Of a DNA stretch of 64,000 bases, positions 41,001 to 41,579 are shown one piece after another. How positions within the stretch are numbered: the first letter of the stretch is position 1; every line of letters begins with the position of its first letter. Made by a program: the position numbers and the translations under genes. This stretch comes from Brevibacillus laterosporus (GTDB taxonomy: Bacteria > Bacillota > Bacilli > Brevibacillales > Brevibacillaceae): positions 173,446 through 237,445 of the forward strand of contig NZ_JAUKFY010000006.1 of the NCBI RefSeq assembly GCF_030489605.1. The letters run 5' to 3'. The notes beneath the pieces are model-generated. The model had not been told where the DNA came from. It ran no database searches and worked only from the letters and a program-made list of their open reading frames with translations.

Positions 41001-41579
41001 CTTTTGATAACGGTCTGATATCTCATAGTCCTGCTCGGTTTGTATAAAGTCGAAGTAGGCATGATTTGCAGCTATTTCTATAGGTTCACCATTTGCAATC
41101 TGAGAATAGCATTTGTTCACTTGATTCATGAACATTTTTGCAGAGATTCCGTCGCAAACGATATGATGAATTTTGAGGTTATACCAATATTCTTGATCGC
41201 TAATCTTGCAGATGGTGACATTAAACAACTCCGAATGGAAAAGCTCAAAAGGCGTACGATTATGTTCATCCAGCCACTTCAATGCTTTAGCTTCCCCGTA
41301 AACACCAGAAAAATCTAAACATTCAAACTCTTTGTCGCTATGCTCCTCCACATATTGCTGAGGAAATCCATTCTGAGAAGTTAATTTAATCCGGAGGGAA
41401 TCATGCAGGCCAATAATCATATTAAGGGCTTGTTGCAGGGCACTTAGGTTAATATTGCCTCTCAGCTTAACGGTCGATGAAATCGACGACACGCCCGTAT
41501 TTGGATAAAGCAATTCAGAGTACCAAATCCTTTGTTGAGGCTGAGTCAACGAAAATAATTGAAGCAAATCCTTATTCAT
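5007..41579 (-). CDS. Giant nine-module NRPS (plus terminal C) for a brevicidine-class lipopeptide
   Basis: One uninterrupted frame of about 12,190 residues (roughly 1.37 MDa by estimate) assembles an N-acylated peptide. Domain order is Cstarter-A-T-E, three modules of C-A-T-E, C-A-T, C-A-T, C-A-T-E, C-A-T, C-A-T, then a lone C. Every complete C and E domain shows HHxxxDG, and each A domain keeps the NGK(I/L)DR lysine motif. Carriers read GGDSI before E domains and GGHSL before LCL domains. Predicted residues are D-Ser, D-aromatic, D-Trp, D-Orn, Orn, Gly, D-Orn, Trp, Thr. I set the start at ATG 41579 because AGAGGTG lies 7 nt upstream of it. The upstream in-frame ATG at 41603 has no ribosome site, and choosing it would put AGAGGTG inside the coding sequence. 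The E domains and the downstream C subtype (DCL or LCL) agree at every junction. Confidence 0.97.
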   Translation of the reverse strand: MNKDLLQLFSLTQPQQRIWYSELLYPNTGVSSISSTVKLRGNINLSALQQALNMIIGLHDSLRIKLTSQNGFPQQYVEEHSDKEFECLDFSGVYGEAKALKWLDEHNRTPFELFHSELFNVTICKISDQEYWYNLKIHHIVCDGISAKMFMNQVNKCYSQIANGEPIEIAANHAYFDFIQTEQDYEISDRYQKDKAYWIDKFSTLPEVIGFKTYNPVTQSTAGKRKDIILEDSLYHSLSDFCKQTNSSMLTVFMTALYIYMHKKTAQNDVSIGTFYANRTTKKEKEMVGMFVSTVPTRVFVDPDMDLLALLQAVSKEQISILRHQRFPYNQLMQDLRETHQFKDLQRLFGVSVQYRAMDYLQSENVKVEVVENFCGDVINDFEMNVIELDNEKINLQLNYRAQLFTDEEMEQLVQQFSIIIETIIHHPTSKIADISLLGEEEKNVILSEFNNTLVDYPREKLIHQLFEEQAARIPDETAVIFEGKQLTYRELNERANQLARKLRAEGVVADQLVGIMAERSLEMMIGIFGILKAGGAYMPIDPELPEERIRYMLEDSNAKLLLTQNHLLERVTFAGKIVDINDAQTYHQDGSNLEAINGPNHLAYVIYTSGSTGKPKGVMIEHHSVINRLMWMHAKYPISSADTIMQKTAITFDVSVWELFWWSMVGSKMCLLSVGGEKNPEQILKTIAEHRITTMHFVPAMLHAFLDYVEQQSPEIVKEKLQSLRQVFASGEALPPQHVDRFRRAISSVCQARLINLYGPTEATVDVTYFDCDTVEEIAVIPIGKPIYNTQLYIVQADSVNLQPIGIAGELCIAGVGLARGYLNRPELTDEKFVKNPFAPGERMYRTGDLARWLPDGNIEYLGRIDHQVKIRGYRIELGEVELQLLKMEAIQEAVVIVREDASGQKQMCAYYVANKQLTVGELRAGLSRELPTYMVPSYFVQMDKMPLSPNGKIDRKMLPAPEESIQTGVEYVAPRTSMEQTLASIWQAVLGAKKISVLDNFFDLGGDSIKSIQISSRMLQAGYKLEMKDLFTYPTIAQLSQHIQLVTRVADQGEAVGATLLTPIQHWFFEQKLVEQHHYNQAFMLFMEKGFDETLLRMVMEKITIHHDALRMVVRETENGYETWHRGVEEGELYSLEVLDLRSETDCARIIETKGNEIQGSISLTEGPLLKMGLFQCQEGDHLLIVIHHLAVDGVSWRILFEDLASGYEQALRGETISFPQKTDSFQKWAEQLSDYANRDELQREKAYWNQIEQATKADLPKDFNQEQSVIADSEIVEIQWTEQETEQLLKQSNRAYNTEVNDLLLTALGMALHHWTGNNQFLVNVEGHGRESINSDIDVTRTVGWFTSLYPVMLQMDGDQEISRRIKQVKEMLRQIPHKGLGYGILRYLDKSGKQDISKLEPEISFNYLGQFDQDLQHNDLQLSHYSSGAFVSPQAKRKYTLDLNAMVTNGSLRLTISYSNKEYRTETMQQLVKCLQASLQQVIAHCVTKERVELTPSDLLLKDLTVEELERLVEQTAHIGEIENVYYLTPMQKGMYFHNLMDSYSGAYFEQLTFTIKGSFDVITFGKSLDAFTQRHVTLRTNFYNGLKDDPVQVVFRQKNSELYYEDLREMNEAVHEEYLSSFTKKNKIRGFDLAEDSLMRVSIFRLTEDTYHFVWSFHHIVMDGWCLPIMTKEVFEGYFAILQDRQPKWEAVTPYSQYIDWLEHQNEEEKMKYWSEYLAGYEGQTILPKEKQQNKEGYSAKKLINVLDKTLVERMNQVAKQHQVTINTFMQTAWGLLLQKYNGNHDVVFGSVVSGRTADISGIEGVIGLFINTIPVRICCEGTDTLGEVLRKVQGQALQSHAYDTHPLYEIQGLTEQKQDLISHIMIFENYPIDHEMEQLGIGKQANFTIADVKVTEQTNYDFNIAVVPGEEMKLMLDYNAHVFDEAGIERIAMHFVHMLEQIIENPDARINELEAVTPIEKEQILNVFNDTQADYPSEQTVYQLFEEHAAKNPDKAAVVYEEKSLTYRELNAKANQLARTLRAEGIQKNELVGIMVERSLEMIIGIFGILKAGGAYVPIDPEYPEERIRYMLEDSGAKLLLTQSHLLEQIAFNGTLLMLDDERAYSADDANVESITGPNDLAYVIYTSGTTGKPKGVMVEHHGLCNLKTYFEYNLGLNSDDRIVQFASMSFDAACAEFFKAFICGRTLYIPSTSVIMNYRLFEDYITTNQITVAALPPTYAIYLEPGNMPSLKTLITAGSASSVELVQKWKDHVSYFNAYGPTEDTICSSVWSYDRESMSEKVVPIGRPLKNHRIYIVDAEGHLLPIGVAGELCIAGVGLARGYLNRQELTEEKFVNSRFRAGERMYKTGDLARWMSNGTIEYLGRIDHQVKIRGYRIELGEVEAQLLKVDTVKEAIVIARDDETGQKHLCAYFVAESLLSMAKLRSELSHELPTYMIPSYFVQLEQMPLTSNGKIDRKALPAPEGKVDTGVEYIAPRNEVEQLLASIWKTILGSQQVGILDNFFDLGGDSIKAIQVSSRLLQSGYKLEMKDLFKYPTVEMLSPHLQLISKMADQGEVAGQVELTPIQRWFFEQTPVEPHHFNQAYMLYRKQGFEESALREVMQKLITHHDALRMVFKETESGFEARNRGVDEGDLYTLEVIDLKGNPDCSKAIEKKANEIQSSINLNEGPLLKLGLFHCSDGDHLLMVIHHLVVDGISWRILFEDLATGYEQAVNGAVIQLPQKTDSFQAWAEQLSLYANNAAMEKEQKYWQQLEQMEMGLLPKDHSPAKKLARDSEMITVQWTEPETEQLLKQANRAYGTEVNDLLLTALGMTIHAWTGMEQIFVNLEGHGREDIVEDIDITRTVGWFTSQYPVVIEVQAEKNLSHQIKAVKEGLRQIPNKGIGYGILRYLSKLQGKPIFKLEPEISFNYLGQFDQDYQNNEMQLSPYFVGDVVSEQLEMKTALNINGMISNGRLEMTIRYSNKEYKKETMEEVARLLQSSLQNVITHCVARKSTELTPSDVLLAGLSIEELDQLVELMKETGEIENVYELTPMQKGMYFHSLMNPHSGAYFEQTSFDLTGSFDLTAFAKSLDAWVQRHEALRTNFYNGFKDQPVQVVYRHKNGELYYEDLREMDAEARNSYIANYKKEDKAKGFDLAKDSLIRVSVLRMEDEKYRLIWSFHHIVMDGWCVSIMVKEVFGGYNAIRENRQPEYTSLTPYSHYIEWLGRQDQESAASYWSEYLAGYEQQTLLIHDKKQGKEDRAYAATKLHFTFSKELTKRLDQAAKQNQVTINTLMQTAWGIMLQKYNNHHDAVFGSVVSGRPADIPGVENILGLFINTIPVRIRCEAEETAAQVMRRIQEQALASNAYDTYPLYDIQALTEQKQDLINHIMVFENYPMEQQIEQLGSTGQFKFAIGNIETVEQTNYDLNLIIMPGEELGICYGYNTLVYDQTSIEQIQGHFVHIVEQITSNPQLRVNELELVTAAEKEQILTVFNDTKENYPQDIMLHQLFERQAKRTPDQIAIVCEHEKLTYRELNARANQLARTLRKQGIKADHLVGIMAERSLEMIIGVLGILKAGGAYVPIDPDYPEERISYMLEDAKAALLLTQRHLQERVSFTGKILLLDEETSYQTLASNLKAIHGPQDLAYVIYTSGTTGKPKGVMVEHESIVNTILWKANAYQFSPEDRVLMVTPFVFDPFLTHLFGPLASGSTVYVLRDEESKDPEAIKKAITQHQMTHFQSSPSFLWAIVETMNPQDLQSVKNIVVGGEKIVASLVKKVAELNSSIEICNEYGPTESSVVTTSLSITQPEQELSIGRPIANKQVYILNQHNQLQPVGVAGELCIAGTGLARGYLHLPQLSTEKFVDNPFAPEEKLYKTGDLARWLPDGNIEYLGRIDHQVKIRGYRIELGEVEAHLLRIESVQEAIVIAREEQEGQKHLCAYFVADKQLTVGEIRNALAQELPSFMIPAFFIQLEQMPLTTNGKIDRKALPVPEGGVQTGVEHVEPRTPVEQTLVSIWQSVLGSQQIGVLENFLDLGGDSIKAIQVSSRLLQAGYKLEIKDLFKYPTIAQLSPHLQAVSKIADQREVVGEIKLTPIHHWLFEQKSAEPHHFNQAVTLYQKQGFDEGVLRQVMQKIVEHHDALRMVFKETEAGYEAWNRGVDEGELYSLEIIDLRNEREVAQIIETKANEIQSSINITEGPLMKLGLFKCSDGDHLLIVIHHLAVDGVSWRILFEDIASGYEQAWNGQEIRLPQKTDSFQTWAEQLSHYANSPTMEAERAYWNQIEQIKTIPIPKDQVLDKSYVRDGEIVTIRWTEQETEQLLKQANRAYNTEVNDLLLTALGMAIHAWTGAEQVLVNLEGHGRESIVPDIDISRTVGWFTSQFPVVLQTSANKHIGQLIKTSKEGLRQIPQKGIGYGILRYLSEPKDGMTFMAEPEITFNYLGQFDQDLQRNDMQFSPYSSGEAVSQDKERRYTLDMNGLISKGVLELTIGFNGKEYKHETIMHIAELLRSSLQEVIRHCIALERPELTPSDLLLKGLTIEELERLVEDTQHLGAIENVYPLTPMQKGMYFHSLMNPSSGAYFEQTTFDLKGSFDVIAFGKSLDILTQRHVALRTNFYNGLKDLPVQVAYRNKRSELYYEDLRQMDKATRDAYLANFAVEDKAKGFDLAQDSLIRVSILRTDEKAYHMIWSFHHIVMDGWCLSLLTKEVFGSYFAIRGNRQPELGDVTPYSNYIEWLENQDEAKASDYWSEYLSGYDQQTLLPKGKVSNKLEGYSASKFTRQLGKELTERLHQIAKQTQVTINTLVQAAWGITLQKYNDSQDVVFGSVVSGRPTEIPGIENIIGLFINTVPVRIRCTKEESFADVMLRGQEQALVSQAFDTHPLYDIQRLSAQKQDLINHIIVFENYPMGEQIEQLGNGDEEGFEIANIQIMEQTNYDFNLSVIPGENMDICSEYNAVVYDQDSIQQILGHFVHILEQIADNPHIRVNELELITDTEKAQILEVFNDTDMDYPHAMTIQQLFEAQVENAPDQVAVVYEGSQLTYRELNEKANQLAHTLRAAGVRADQLVGIMAERSLEMIVGILAILKAGAAYVPIDPEYPEERISYMLEDAGAKLLVTQTHLRERVAFTGSIVMLDDAEAYSHDHSNLKPIQGPNHLAYVIYTSGTTGKPKGVMIEQQQLAAMAHAWKVAYGLGEERPTVLQWASFSFDVFTGDYVRALLYGGTMIICPSHSRLDPASIYELIRGHKVTIFESTPAIVVPLMDYIYDNKLDVLSLQTLIVGSDQCPPDAFATLLTRFGSHMRILNSYGVTEACIDSSFFEQTDSLFAMNIPIGKPLPNVKMYVLHENNVMQPIGIPGELYIAGKGVGRGYLNRPELTAEKFVENPFVAGERMYRTGDLVRWLPNGNIEYLGRIDHQVKIRGNRIELGEVETQLLKIAKIKENVVVAQEDQAGRKYLCAYFVADQKLSSSELREALSQVLPSFMVPSYFMQVEQLPLTPNGKIDRKALPIPDGNIENEIEYVEPRTAAERMLVSIWQAVLGTKAIGIMDNFFDLGGDSIKSIQVSSRLLQAGYKLEMKDLFRYPTIAELSKHIHSVTRIADQGEVIGEALLTPIQRWFFEQSYADSDHYNQAMMLYRAEGFDETALHKVMDKITEHHDALRMVIRESEGEYRAWYRGVGEGEAYSLDIFDFKNVTNCAQAIEEKAKQLQASISMSEGPLLRLGLFRCEDGDHLLIVIHHLVVDGVSWRILFEDIASGYEQAVKEEAIRFPYKTDSFRTWAEQLSQYANSEQIELERKYWMQIDQTKTSPLPKDNREVTSVMKDVESVTVHWTELETEQLLKQANRAYNTEVNDLLLAALSLALHSWAGMEHVLINMEGHGREAILSDVDITRTVGWFTSQYPVLLQMNAGKQMSTLIKTVKEGLRQIPQKGIGYGILRYLSDSREEHAFTSEPEISFNYLGQFDQDLQNNAIELSPYSKGSDMSENATMQYAMDMNGVISNGALSITIHYSGKEYHRETVEQFTKLLQESLRQVIEHCVSKERTELTPSDVLLRGLTVEDLEQIEAKTKHIGEIENIYAMTPMQKGMWFHSLMDPQSGAYFEQTAFDVLGRFDATVFGQSLQMLFQRHEIFRTSFYNDWKDQPVQVVFQNRAHVLHYEELLGMDKAEQELYLKDFIQKDKETGFDLSQDTLLRISVLRTGTEEYRVIWSSHHILMDGWCLSLVAQEVFECYFAIMQNREPRLTEVPPYSAYIEWLERQDMQEASSYWSNYLAEYDQQTTVPKDKLPRKELPVFDHRFCDLSRELTVQMNGLARKHQVTIYTLMQAVWGLMLQKYNGSKDVVFGSVVSGRPADIPDVESMIGLFINTIPIRVRSEAGDTFAEVMKRSQEHAIASHAYDTYPLYEIQALSEQKQDLINHIMVFENYPMEQQMEQVGGNNPEAFEIANVSIVEQTNYDFNLNILPGDEIRVHIEYNASVFDQAGIDRILGHFVHMLQQVVNDPQVSVDQLELVTVEEKAEILHQSNNVIADYQEEKTVQQLFENQVERTPDQVAVVCEDKQLTYRELNERANQLARTLRSKGVQADQLIGIMVERSVEMMIGILGILKSGAAYVPVDPEYPEERISYMLEDARASLIVTQSHLQDRVAFTGSMVLLDEPESYSENRSNLEPIQGPNHLAYVIYTSGTTGKPKGVMIEHKQLTAMSNAWKVAYGLHEQHPIVLQWASFAFDVFTGDYVRALLHGGELVICPSHARLDPASIYELISKHQVSIFESTPAIVIPLMDYVYENKLDIHTLKTLIVGSDQCSVEAFAQLLSRFGDQMRILNSYGVTEACIDSSFYEQTTTLLSLNLPIGKPLPNVKMYVLDENRAIQPVGIPGELYISGIGVGRGYLNRPDLTAEKFVDNPFIDNERMYRTGDLVRWLPDGNIEYVGRIDHQVKIRGNRIELGEIEAQLVKIDSIEEVVVIAQEDSVGQKHLCAYIVAENQLIVSDLRATLMQELPAYMIPSYFVQLEELPLTPNGKIDRKALPAPEGSLQTGVEHVAPRTSLELSLAQIWEEVLGVSDIGVKDNFFDIGGHSLRATTLVAKIHKELGLNVALRDVFSSPTIEQMAAKITDVKAQAAYASVPIVEQRDYYPVSSAQKRLYVLGQMEGGELSYNMPSVLLIEGPLNRTFLEEAFRKLIERHEALRTGFEMINGEPIQRVYQEVEFEIEYAQATEEEAKHLIRAFVRAFDLEKAPLLRVGLIELGINRHLLLFDIHHIVSDGASSSILIHEFVQLYKGEELPPLRIQYKDYAVWQQEEVQSQQMNKQEEYWLDVFRGEIPVLDMPTDFVRPAIQTYQGETFDFFIDKERTKGLKEIAAQTGSTLFMVLLASYSTMLHKYSGQEDIIIGTPIAGRPHADLENLIGMFINTLAIRTQPAKEKSFYAFVQEVKEHALEAFENQEYPFEELVEQLQVARDFSRNPLFDTMFIMQNMENEEFAIEDLTFTPYADEHGVAKFDLTLNAMEEADGIRCGMEYATSLYKRETIERMAEHFLQVIDGIINDPHEKLAGLEMITAEEKAFILETFNDTTAEYPREQTIHQLFEDQVMRTPDQVAVVYEGQQMTFRELNERANQLARTLRAEGVQPDQLVGIMVERSLEMMIGLLGILKAGGAYVPIDPEYPEERIRYMLEDAGAKLVVMQNQLRDRLTFVTRRISLDEETTYHHDGSNLDALGSSDDLAYVIYTSGSTGKPKGVMLQHQSVANLIQGITDRIEFVQGKSLLSVTTISFDIFVLETFLALSKGVRVVLANTDQQTDPKALSDAIVEQQIDMIQMTPSRMQMLLSSNYLDCLQQLQVIMLGGEALPTSLMETLRKNTSANLYNMYGPTETTVWSSVEDVTDEGQITIGKPLLNTRFYLLNAEGQPQPIGVAGELCIAGEGLARGYWNRPELTAEKFVENPLVPGERIYKTGDLAKWLPDGTIEYLGRIDHQVKIRGHRIELGEIETQLLHVSSVQEAVVIASGDQEGQQQLCAYFVAEQQLTVHDLKAQLSQELPSYMVPSYFIQLEQMPLTPNGKIDRNALPAPDGGIHTGAEYAAPRTWMEVKLVQIWQEVLGLETVGIRDNFFEIGGHSLRATNLVARIYKEMNKNLPLRDVFQYPTIEQMANVIAGKEQSTYTSIPVTEEREYYPVSSAQKRLYILSQFTGGEISYNMPDIVMIEGSLDKQRVEEAFQKLIERHETLRTSFEMVNGEPVQRVHQEVDFSISYVRASLEEAKEHVHGFIREFDLKTAPLLRVGLIETNSDRYLLLFDMHHIISDGVSMGNLIQEFARLYAGEELSPLRIQYKDYAAWQHTNVHSEQMKQQEAYWLDAFRKEIPVLDLPADYVRPALQSFAGETIEFVIEDHEREGLKKLAAQTGSTLHMVMLAAYTTLLHKYTGQEDIIVGSPIAGRPHAELEEMIGVFLNTLALRNYPSKDKFFYEYLQEVKVNALKAYENQDYPFEELVEKLKVNRDLSRNPLFDTMFEFITLEQGKLQMEGLHVKPYPSENTVAKFDLTLEAMEREEGIVCTLEYATALFKRETAERMVGHFKQIISAIVQNPQNTLGSFDMITLAEKEAILDVFNATAIDYASEKTIHCLFEEQVERTPDQVAIVHEGDQLTYRELNERANQLARTLRSKGVEADQIVGIMVDRSVEMMVGILGILKAGGAYVPIDPEYPEERISYMLEDAEAKLLVLQSHLAERVSFTGKLVLLDDSDSYDQDGTNLTAASGPEHLAYVIYTSGTTGKPKGVMIEHNQVTSIAAAWNKAYRLEENAVRLLQWASFSFDVFTGDYVRALLHGGKLVICPSQSRLDPVRIYGLMKEYKITIFESTPAIVIPLMEYVYENSLDIRSLKTLIVGSDQCPSDAFAQLVSRFGSQMRILNSYGVTEACIDSSYFEQVTTVPSVSLPIGKPLPNVKMYVLNENRAMLPIGVLGELYIGGKGVGRGYLNRPELTAEKFVNNPFVPGEKMYRTGDLARWLSDGNMEYVGRIDHQVKIRGNRIELAEVESKLLKTPFMQEAIVVAQENGAGVKQLCAYFVAAKSLTLSELRNTLSQELPGYMIPTYFIQLDEMPLTPNGKIDRKALPAPEGSVQTGADYVAPRTPVEKTLVSIWQEVLGTDAIGIMDKFFDLGGDSIKSIQVSSRLFQAGYKLEMKDLFQYPTIAELSKRIRSITRLADQGEVVGEVELTPIQHWFFEQSYTQQRHYNQSVMLFKEQGFEEEALRKVMQKIAEHHDAVRTVYIPTENGYKARNRGIEEGELYSLEVVDFRDVSDEATAVEAKASEMQSSMNLGEGPLMKLGLFRCKNGDHLLIILHHLVVDGVSWRILFEDIANGYEQAQNNEDISLPHKTDSFQLWAQQLALYANSDAMEQEREYWQHLEQIPMTPLPKDNDEAASLMKDSQSIMVHWTAEETEQLLKQANRAYNTEVNDLLLTALGMAIHSWTGIEQIHVSLEGHGRESIIEDIDITRTVGWFTSQYPVVLTLHEGKHVSQQIKSVKEGLRHIPQKGIGYGIHRYLSKRNEDRAFTDPEISFNYLGQFDQDLQNNDIKLSPYASGAETSPNATMPFTLDMNGLISEGALSIEITYSGKEYQRETMEQLAPLLQASLREVLNHCVAKERPELTPSDVLLRGLTVDELEQIVEQTSHVGEVENIYAMTPMQKGMWFHSLMDPQSGAYFEQTTFDIRGNFHEDIFETSLRMLFQRHEIFRTNFYKGWKEQPLQVVYREKDSSLYYEDLMVMNVEERNAYVSSFIKKDRETGFDLSQDLLMRVSILRTEDEEYKIIWSSHHILMDGWCLSLVASEVFECYFAILQQRAPQLAEVSPYSAYIEWLEHQDGREASSYWSNYLAGYEQQTIVPKAKSPDKEAEQIFRTSFCDVDKDLTAQLNNLARQHQVTINTLMQTVWGIMLQKYNGTDDVVFGSVVSGRPADIRDVENMIGLFINTIPVRIHCEESISFADLLKQNQEKALASHEYDTHPLYEIQALTEQKQDLINHIMVFENYPVEEQMEQVGKEDETAFEVTNVKMVEQTNYDFNLIVIPGEEIRIHAEYNAAVYDQAGVERILGHFVHVMQQVINNPAIAVNMVEVVTEQEKEQIIKEFNHTAVPYLQEYMIHQLFEQQAELSADQLAIVCQDKQMTYRELNDQANQLARTLRVKGVQADQLVAIMAERSTEMIVGMLAILKAGGAYVPIDPEYPEDRIRYMLEDADAKLVVTQQHLLDQLSFFAAERLVLLDDSASYQVERSNLEPIHGQSDLAYVIYTSGTTGKPKGVMVEHASIANTIHWKANTFGFTKNDRALMITPFVFDPFLTHLFGPLVSGSTVYLLPDGESKDPVAIKNAITQESITHLQSSPSFLWSIVDTMNPEDLKSVKNIVVGGEKIVSSLVNKVLEMNPSIEICNEYGPTESSVVSTSLTITNPEQEISIGSPIANKLVYIIGVHNQLQPIGVAGELCIAGSGLARGYLNLPELTAEKFVDNPFVAGERMYKTGDLAKWLPNGNIEYLGRIDHQVKIRGYRIELGEVEVQLMKVAPIQEAIVIVKEGEAGQNQLCAYFVSEDQLKVNELRKALNQVLPEFMVPSYFVQLDKMPLTPNGKIDRKALPVPEESIQTGNEYIAPRTPVETALALIWQEVLGLSTVGVTENFFDVGGHSLRATTLVAKIHKEMNVAIPLRDIFKYPTIEQLAQLIASMEHNTYASIPVIENREYYLVSSAQKRLYILSHLEGGELSYNMPGIMMLEGSLDKDRVEAAFQELTQRHETLRTGFELVNGEPMQRVHDEVSFKLEYWETNLEEAEPIIEGFVRAFDLKQAPLLRVGLLSVDVNQYILLFDMHHIISDGVSMGVLMQEFVQLYRGEQLSPLRIQYKDYAAWQQAGMQSEWMSKQEAYWIKVFAGEIPVLDMPIDYQRPANRKFEGEAVEFVINKQRSEGLKKLAADHESTLYMVLLAVYTTLLAKQSGQEDIIVGTPIAARPHADLESIIGMFVNTLAIRNYPEADKSFLTYLQEVKDNSLQAFENQDYPFEELVEKLDVKRDLSRNPLFDTMFVLQNTEQGDLSIEGLQLKPYGEQPIVAKFDLTLNAEELEDSIVCSFDFASSLYKRETIERLIEHFMQVIDSVLLNPEALLSSIEMITSYEKTAILETFNDSEADYPREKAIHQLFEEQAALVSDHVAVVFEGEQLSYRDLNEKANRLARSLVAQGVQADDLVGIMAERSLDMVVGILAILKAGGAYVPIDPEYPEERIAYMLEDSNVNLLLLQSHLLGRAAFDKQVLLLDDEQSYQTDHSNLELRSGPRNLAYVIYTSGTTGKPKGTLIEHKNVVRLLFNSKNLFDFTDSDTWTLFHSFCFDFSVWEMYGALLYGGKLVIVPPLTAKSPKQFLQLLQDQQVTILNQTPTYFYQLLQEEAKDDRKELSLRNVIFGGEALSPALLKDWKAKYPQVKLINMYGITETTVHVTYKEITEVEISQAKSNIGKTIPTLSAYILDEHLRLQPVGVKGELYIAGEGLARGYLNRPELTDERFVPNPFVPGERMYKTGDLARWLADGNIEYLGRIDHQVKIRGYRIELGEVETQLLNIESMQEVIVIAHEDASGDKYLCAYFVADHELTVGELRKALSQQLPDYMIPAYFVQMERMPLTANGKLDRKALPTPEESMQTGREYVAPRTRVEAMLAQIWQEVLGLSQVGITENFFEIGGHSLRATTLVAKIHQALDTSITLRDVFQIPTIEQMADHIANTEKQAYISIPVAEEKDYYPVSSAQKRLYILSHVEGGELSYNMPGVMRIEGQLDWMKLETAFRQLIDRHESLRTGFEMVDGEVVQRIYKDVEFTLEKIQATEEEVDAQINSFVRKFDLQQAPLIRAGLIEIEPDRYILLYDMHHIISDGISMGILIQEVAELYEGKELSPLRLQYKDYAVWQQQRAKSELYEQQENYWFGEFFGPLPVLDLMIAYPRPAVRSFEGAEHEFVIDRALADQVTQMAENSGSTLYMLLMATYTILLSKYSGQEDIIVGTPVGGRLSAELEPLIGMFVNTLAIRNYPQKDKTFQGYLEEVKERTLQAFENQEYPLEELVDRLNVKRDPSRNPLFDTVFVMQNTEDQEATIGSLAVTPYVQDHTVAKFDLTLSMSTEEGEIRGAFEYCTKLFNKNMIEQLANDFVRILSEVVTTPDKKLGELELVENTASNHDLVESITFDF
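5010..6349 (-). other. Terminal C domain of NRPS protein 1 (acts for module 10)
   Basis: The protein ends with a complete LCL condensation domain opening with VSSAQKRLY and carrying MHHIISDG, followed by a short tail of ~15 residues ending ITFDF. No A or T domain follows. By colinearity it should join the Thr9 chain to Ile10, which is loaded on protein 2, so its acceptor site works in trans. Confidence 0.85.
6350..9474 (-). other. NRPS module 9: C-A(Thr)-T
   Basis: The LCL domain has HHIISDG. The A pocket reads DFWNIGMV with H at 331, the established Thr code. The carrier reads IGGHSLRA. In brevicidine and laterocidine the hydroxyl of Thr9 closes the macrolactone, so this residue probably provides the ring oxygen here too (inference). 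Confidence 0.87.
9475..12619 (-). other. NRPS module 8: C-A(Trp?)-T
   Basis: The DCL domain is the MTPMQKGMWFH / SSHHILMDG variant, as in module 5; both follow a D-Orn module. The A pocket reads DPTQVGEV (V), the same as module 3, assigned Trp by comparison with the peptide family. The carrier reads VGGHSLRA and there is no E domain. Confidence 0.75.
12620..17134 (-). other. NRPS module 7: C-A(Orn)-T-E
   Basis: The LCL domain has HHIISDG and accepts the Gly6 donor. The A pocket reads DVGEIGSI (D), so Orn. The carrier reads GGDSIKS, and the E domain with HHLVVDG predicts D-Orn. This is the only L-chain module in the second half of the protein that regains an E domain. Confidence 0.87.
17135..20239 (-). 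other. NRPS module 6: C-A(Gly)-T
   Basis: The LCL condensation domain opens with VSSAQKRLY and has HHIVSDG. The A domain reads FDIFVLETF and pocket DILQMGMV with W at 331, a known Gly code. The carrier reads IGGHSLRA and there is no E domain. The A10 motif reads GKIDRNAL rather than GKIDRKAL; the catalytic Lys of NGK is kept. Confidence 0.85.
20240..23394 (-). other. NRPS module 5: C-A(Orn)-T
   Basis: The DCL-type C domain belongs to a distinct variant with MTPMQKGMWFH and SSHHILMDG, shared only with module 8. The A pocket again reads DVGEIGSI (D), so Orn. The carrier changes to IGGHSLRA, the type that precedes an LCL domain, and there is no E domain, so L-Orn. Confidence 0.87.
23395..27949 (-). 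other. NRPS module 4: C-A(Orn)-T-E
   Basis: The DCL C domain has HHIVMDG. The A pocket reads DVGEIGSI with D at 331, the established Orn code seen in tyrocidine and gramicidin-type synthetases. The carrier reads GGDSIKS, and the E domain has HHLVVDG, so D-Orn is predicted. The same A-domain type recurs in modules 5 and 7. Confidence 0.88.
27950..32489 (-). other. NRPS module 3: C-A(Trp?)-T-E
   Basis: The DCL condensation domain has HHIVMDG. The A domain shows FVFDPFLTH and pocket DPTQVGEV with V at 331. The same code recurs in module 8, so positions 3 and 8 should carry the same residue. In brevicidine-type peptides both are Trp, hence this call. The code alone is not one I can assign firmly. 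The carrier reads GGDSIKA, and the E domain with HHLAVDG gives the D form. Confidence 0.72.
32490..37009 (-). other. NRPS module 2: C-A(aromatic)-T-E
   Basis: A DCL-type C domain opens with LTPMQKGMYFH and has HHIVMDG. The A pocket reads DAAAIAAI with C at 331. It is close to the gramicidin S Phe code DAWTIAAI, but has Ala at 239 and 278, which widens the pocket for Tyr or Trp. In relatives position 2 is D-Tyr. The carrier reads GGDSIKA, and the E domain has HHLVVDG. The exact aromatic residue cannot be fixed from the code. Confidence 0.8.
37010..41579 (-). other. NRPS module 1: Cstarter-A(Ser)-T-E
   Basis: Residues 1 to ~445 form a condensation domain at the very N-terminus with HHIVCDG and no upstream carrier. 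That is the arrangement of lipo-initiation (Cstarter) domains, which acylate residue 1 with a fatty acid. The A domain pocket reads DVWHFSLV with D at 331, the Ser code. A GGDSIKS carrier lies near residue 1006. An epimerisation domain (HHLAVDG, NYLGQFDQ) follows, so D-Ser is expected. Brevicidine carries Asn here as I recall, so this position would be a variant. Confidence 0.85.

Noticed and set aside
5007..41579. Suspicion that the giant frame is an assembly fusion
   Set aside because: Domain order, carrier type and C subtype agree at every junction, and the predicted residues form a coherent known scaffold.
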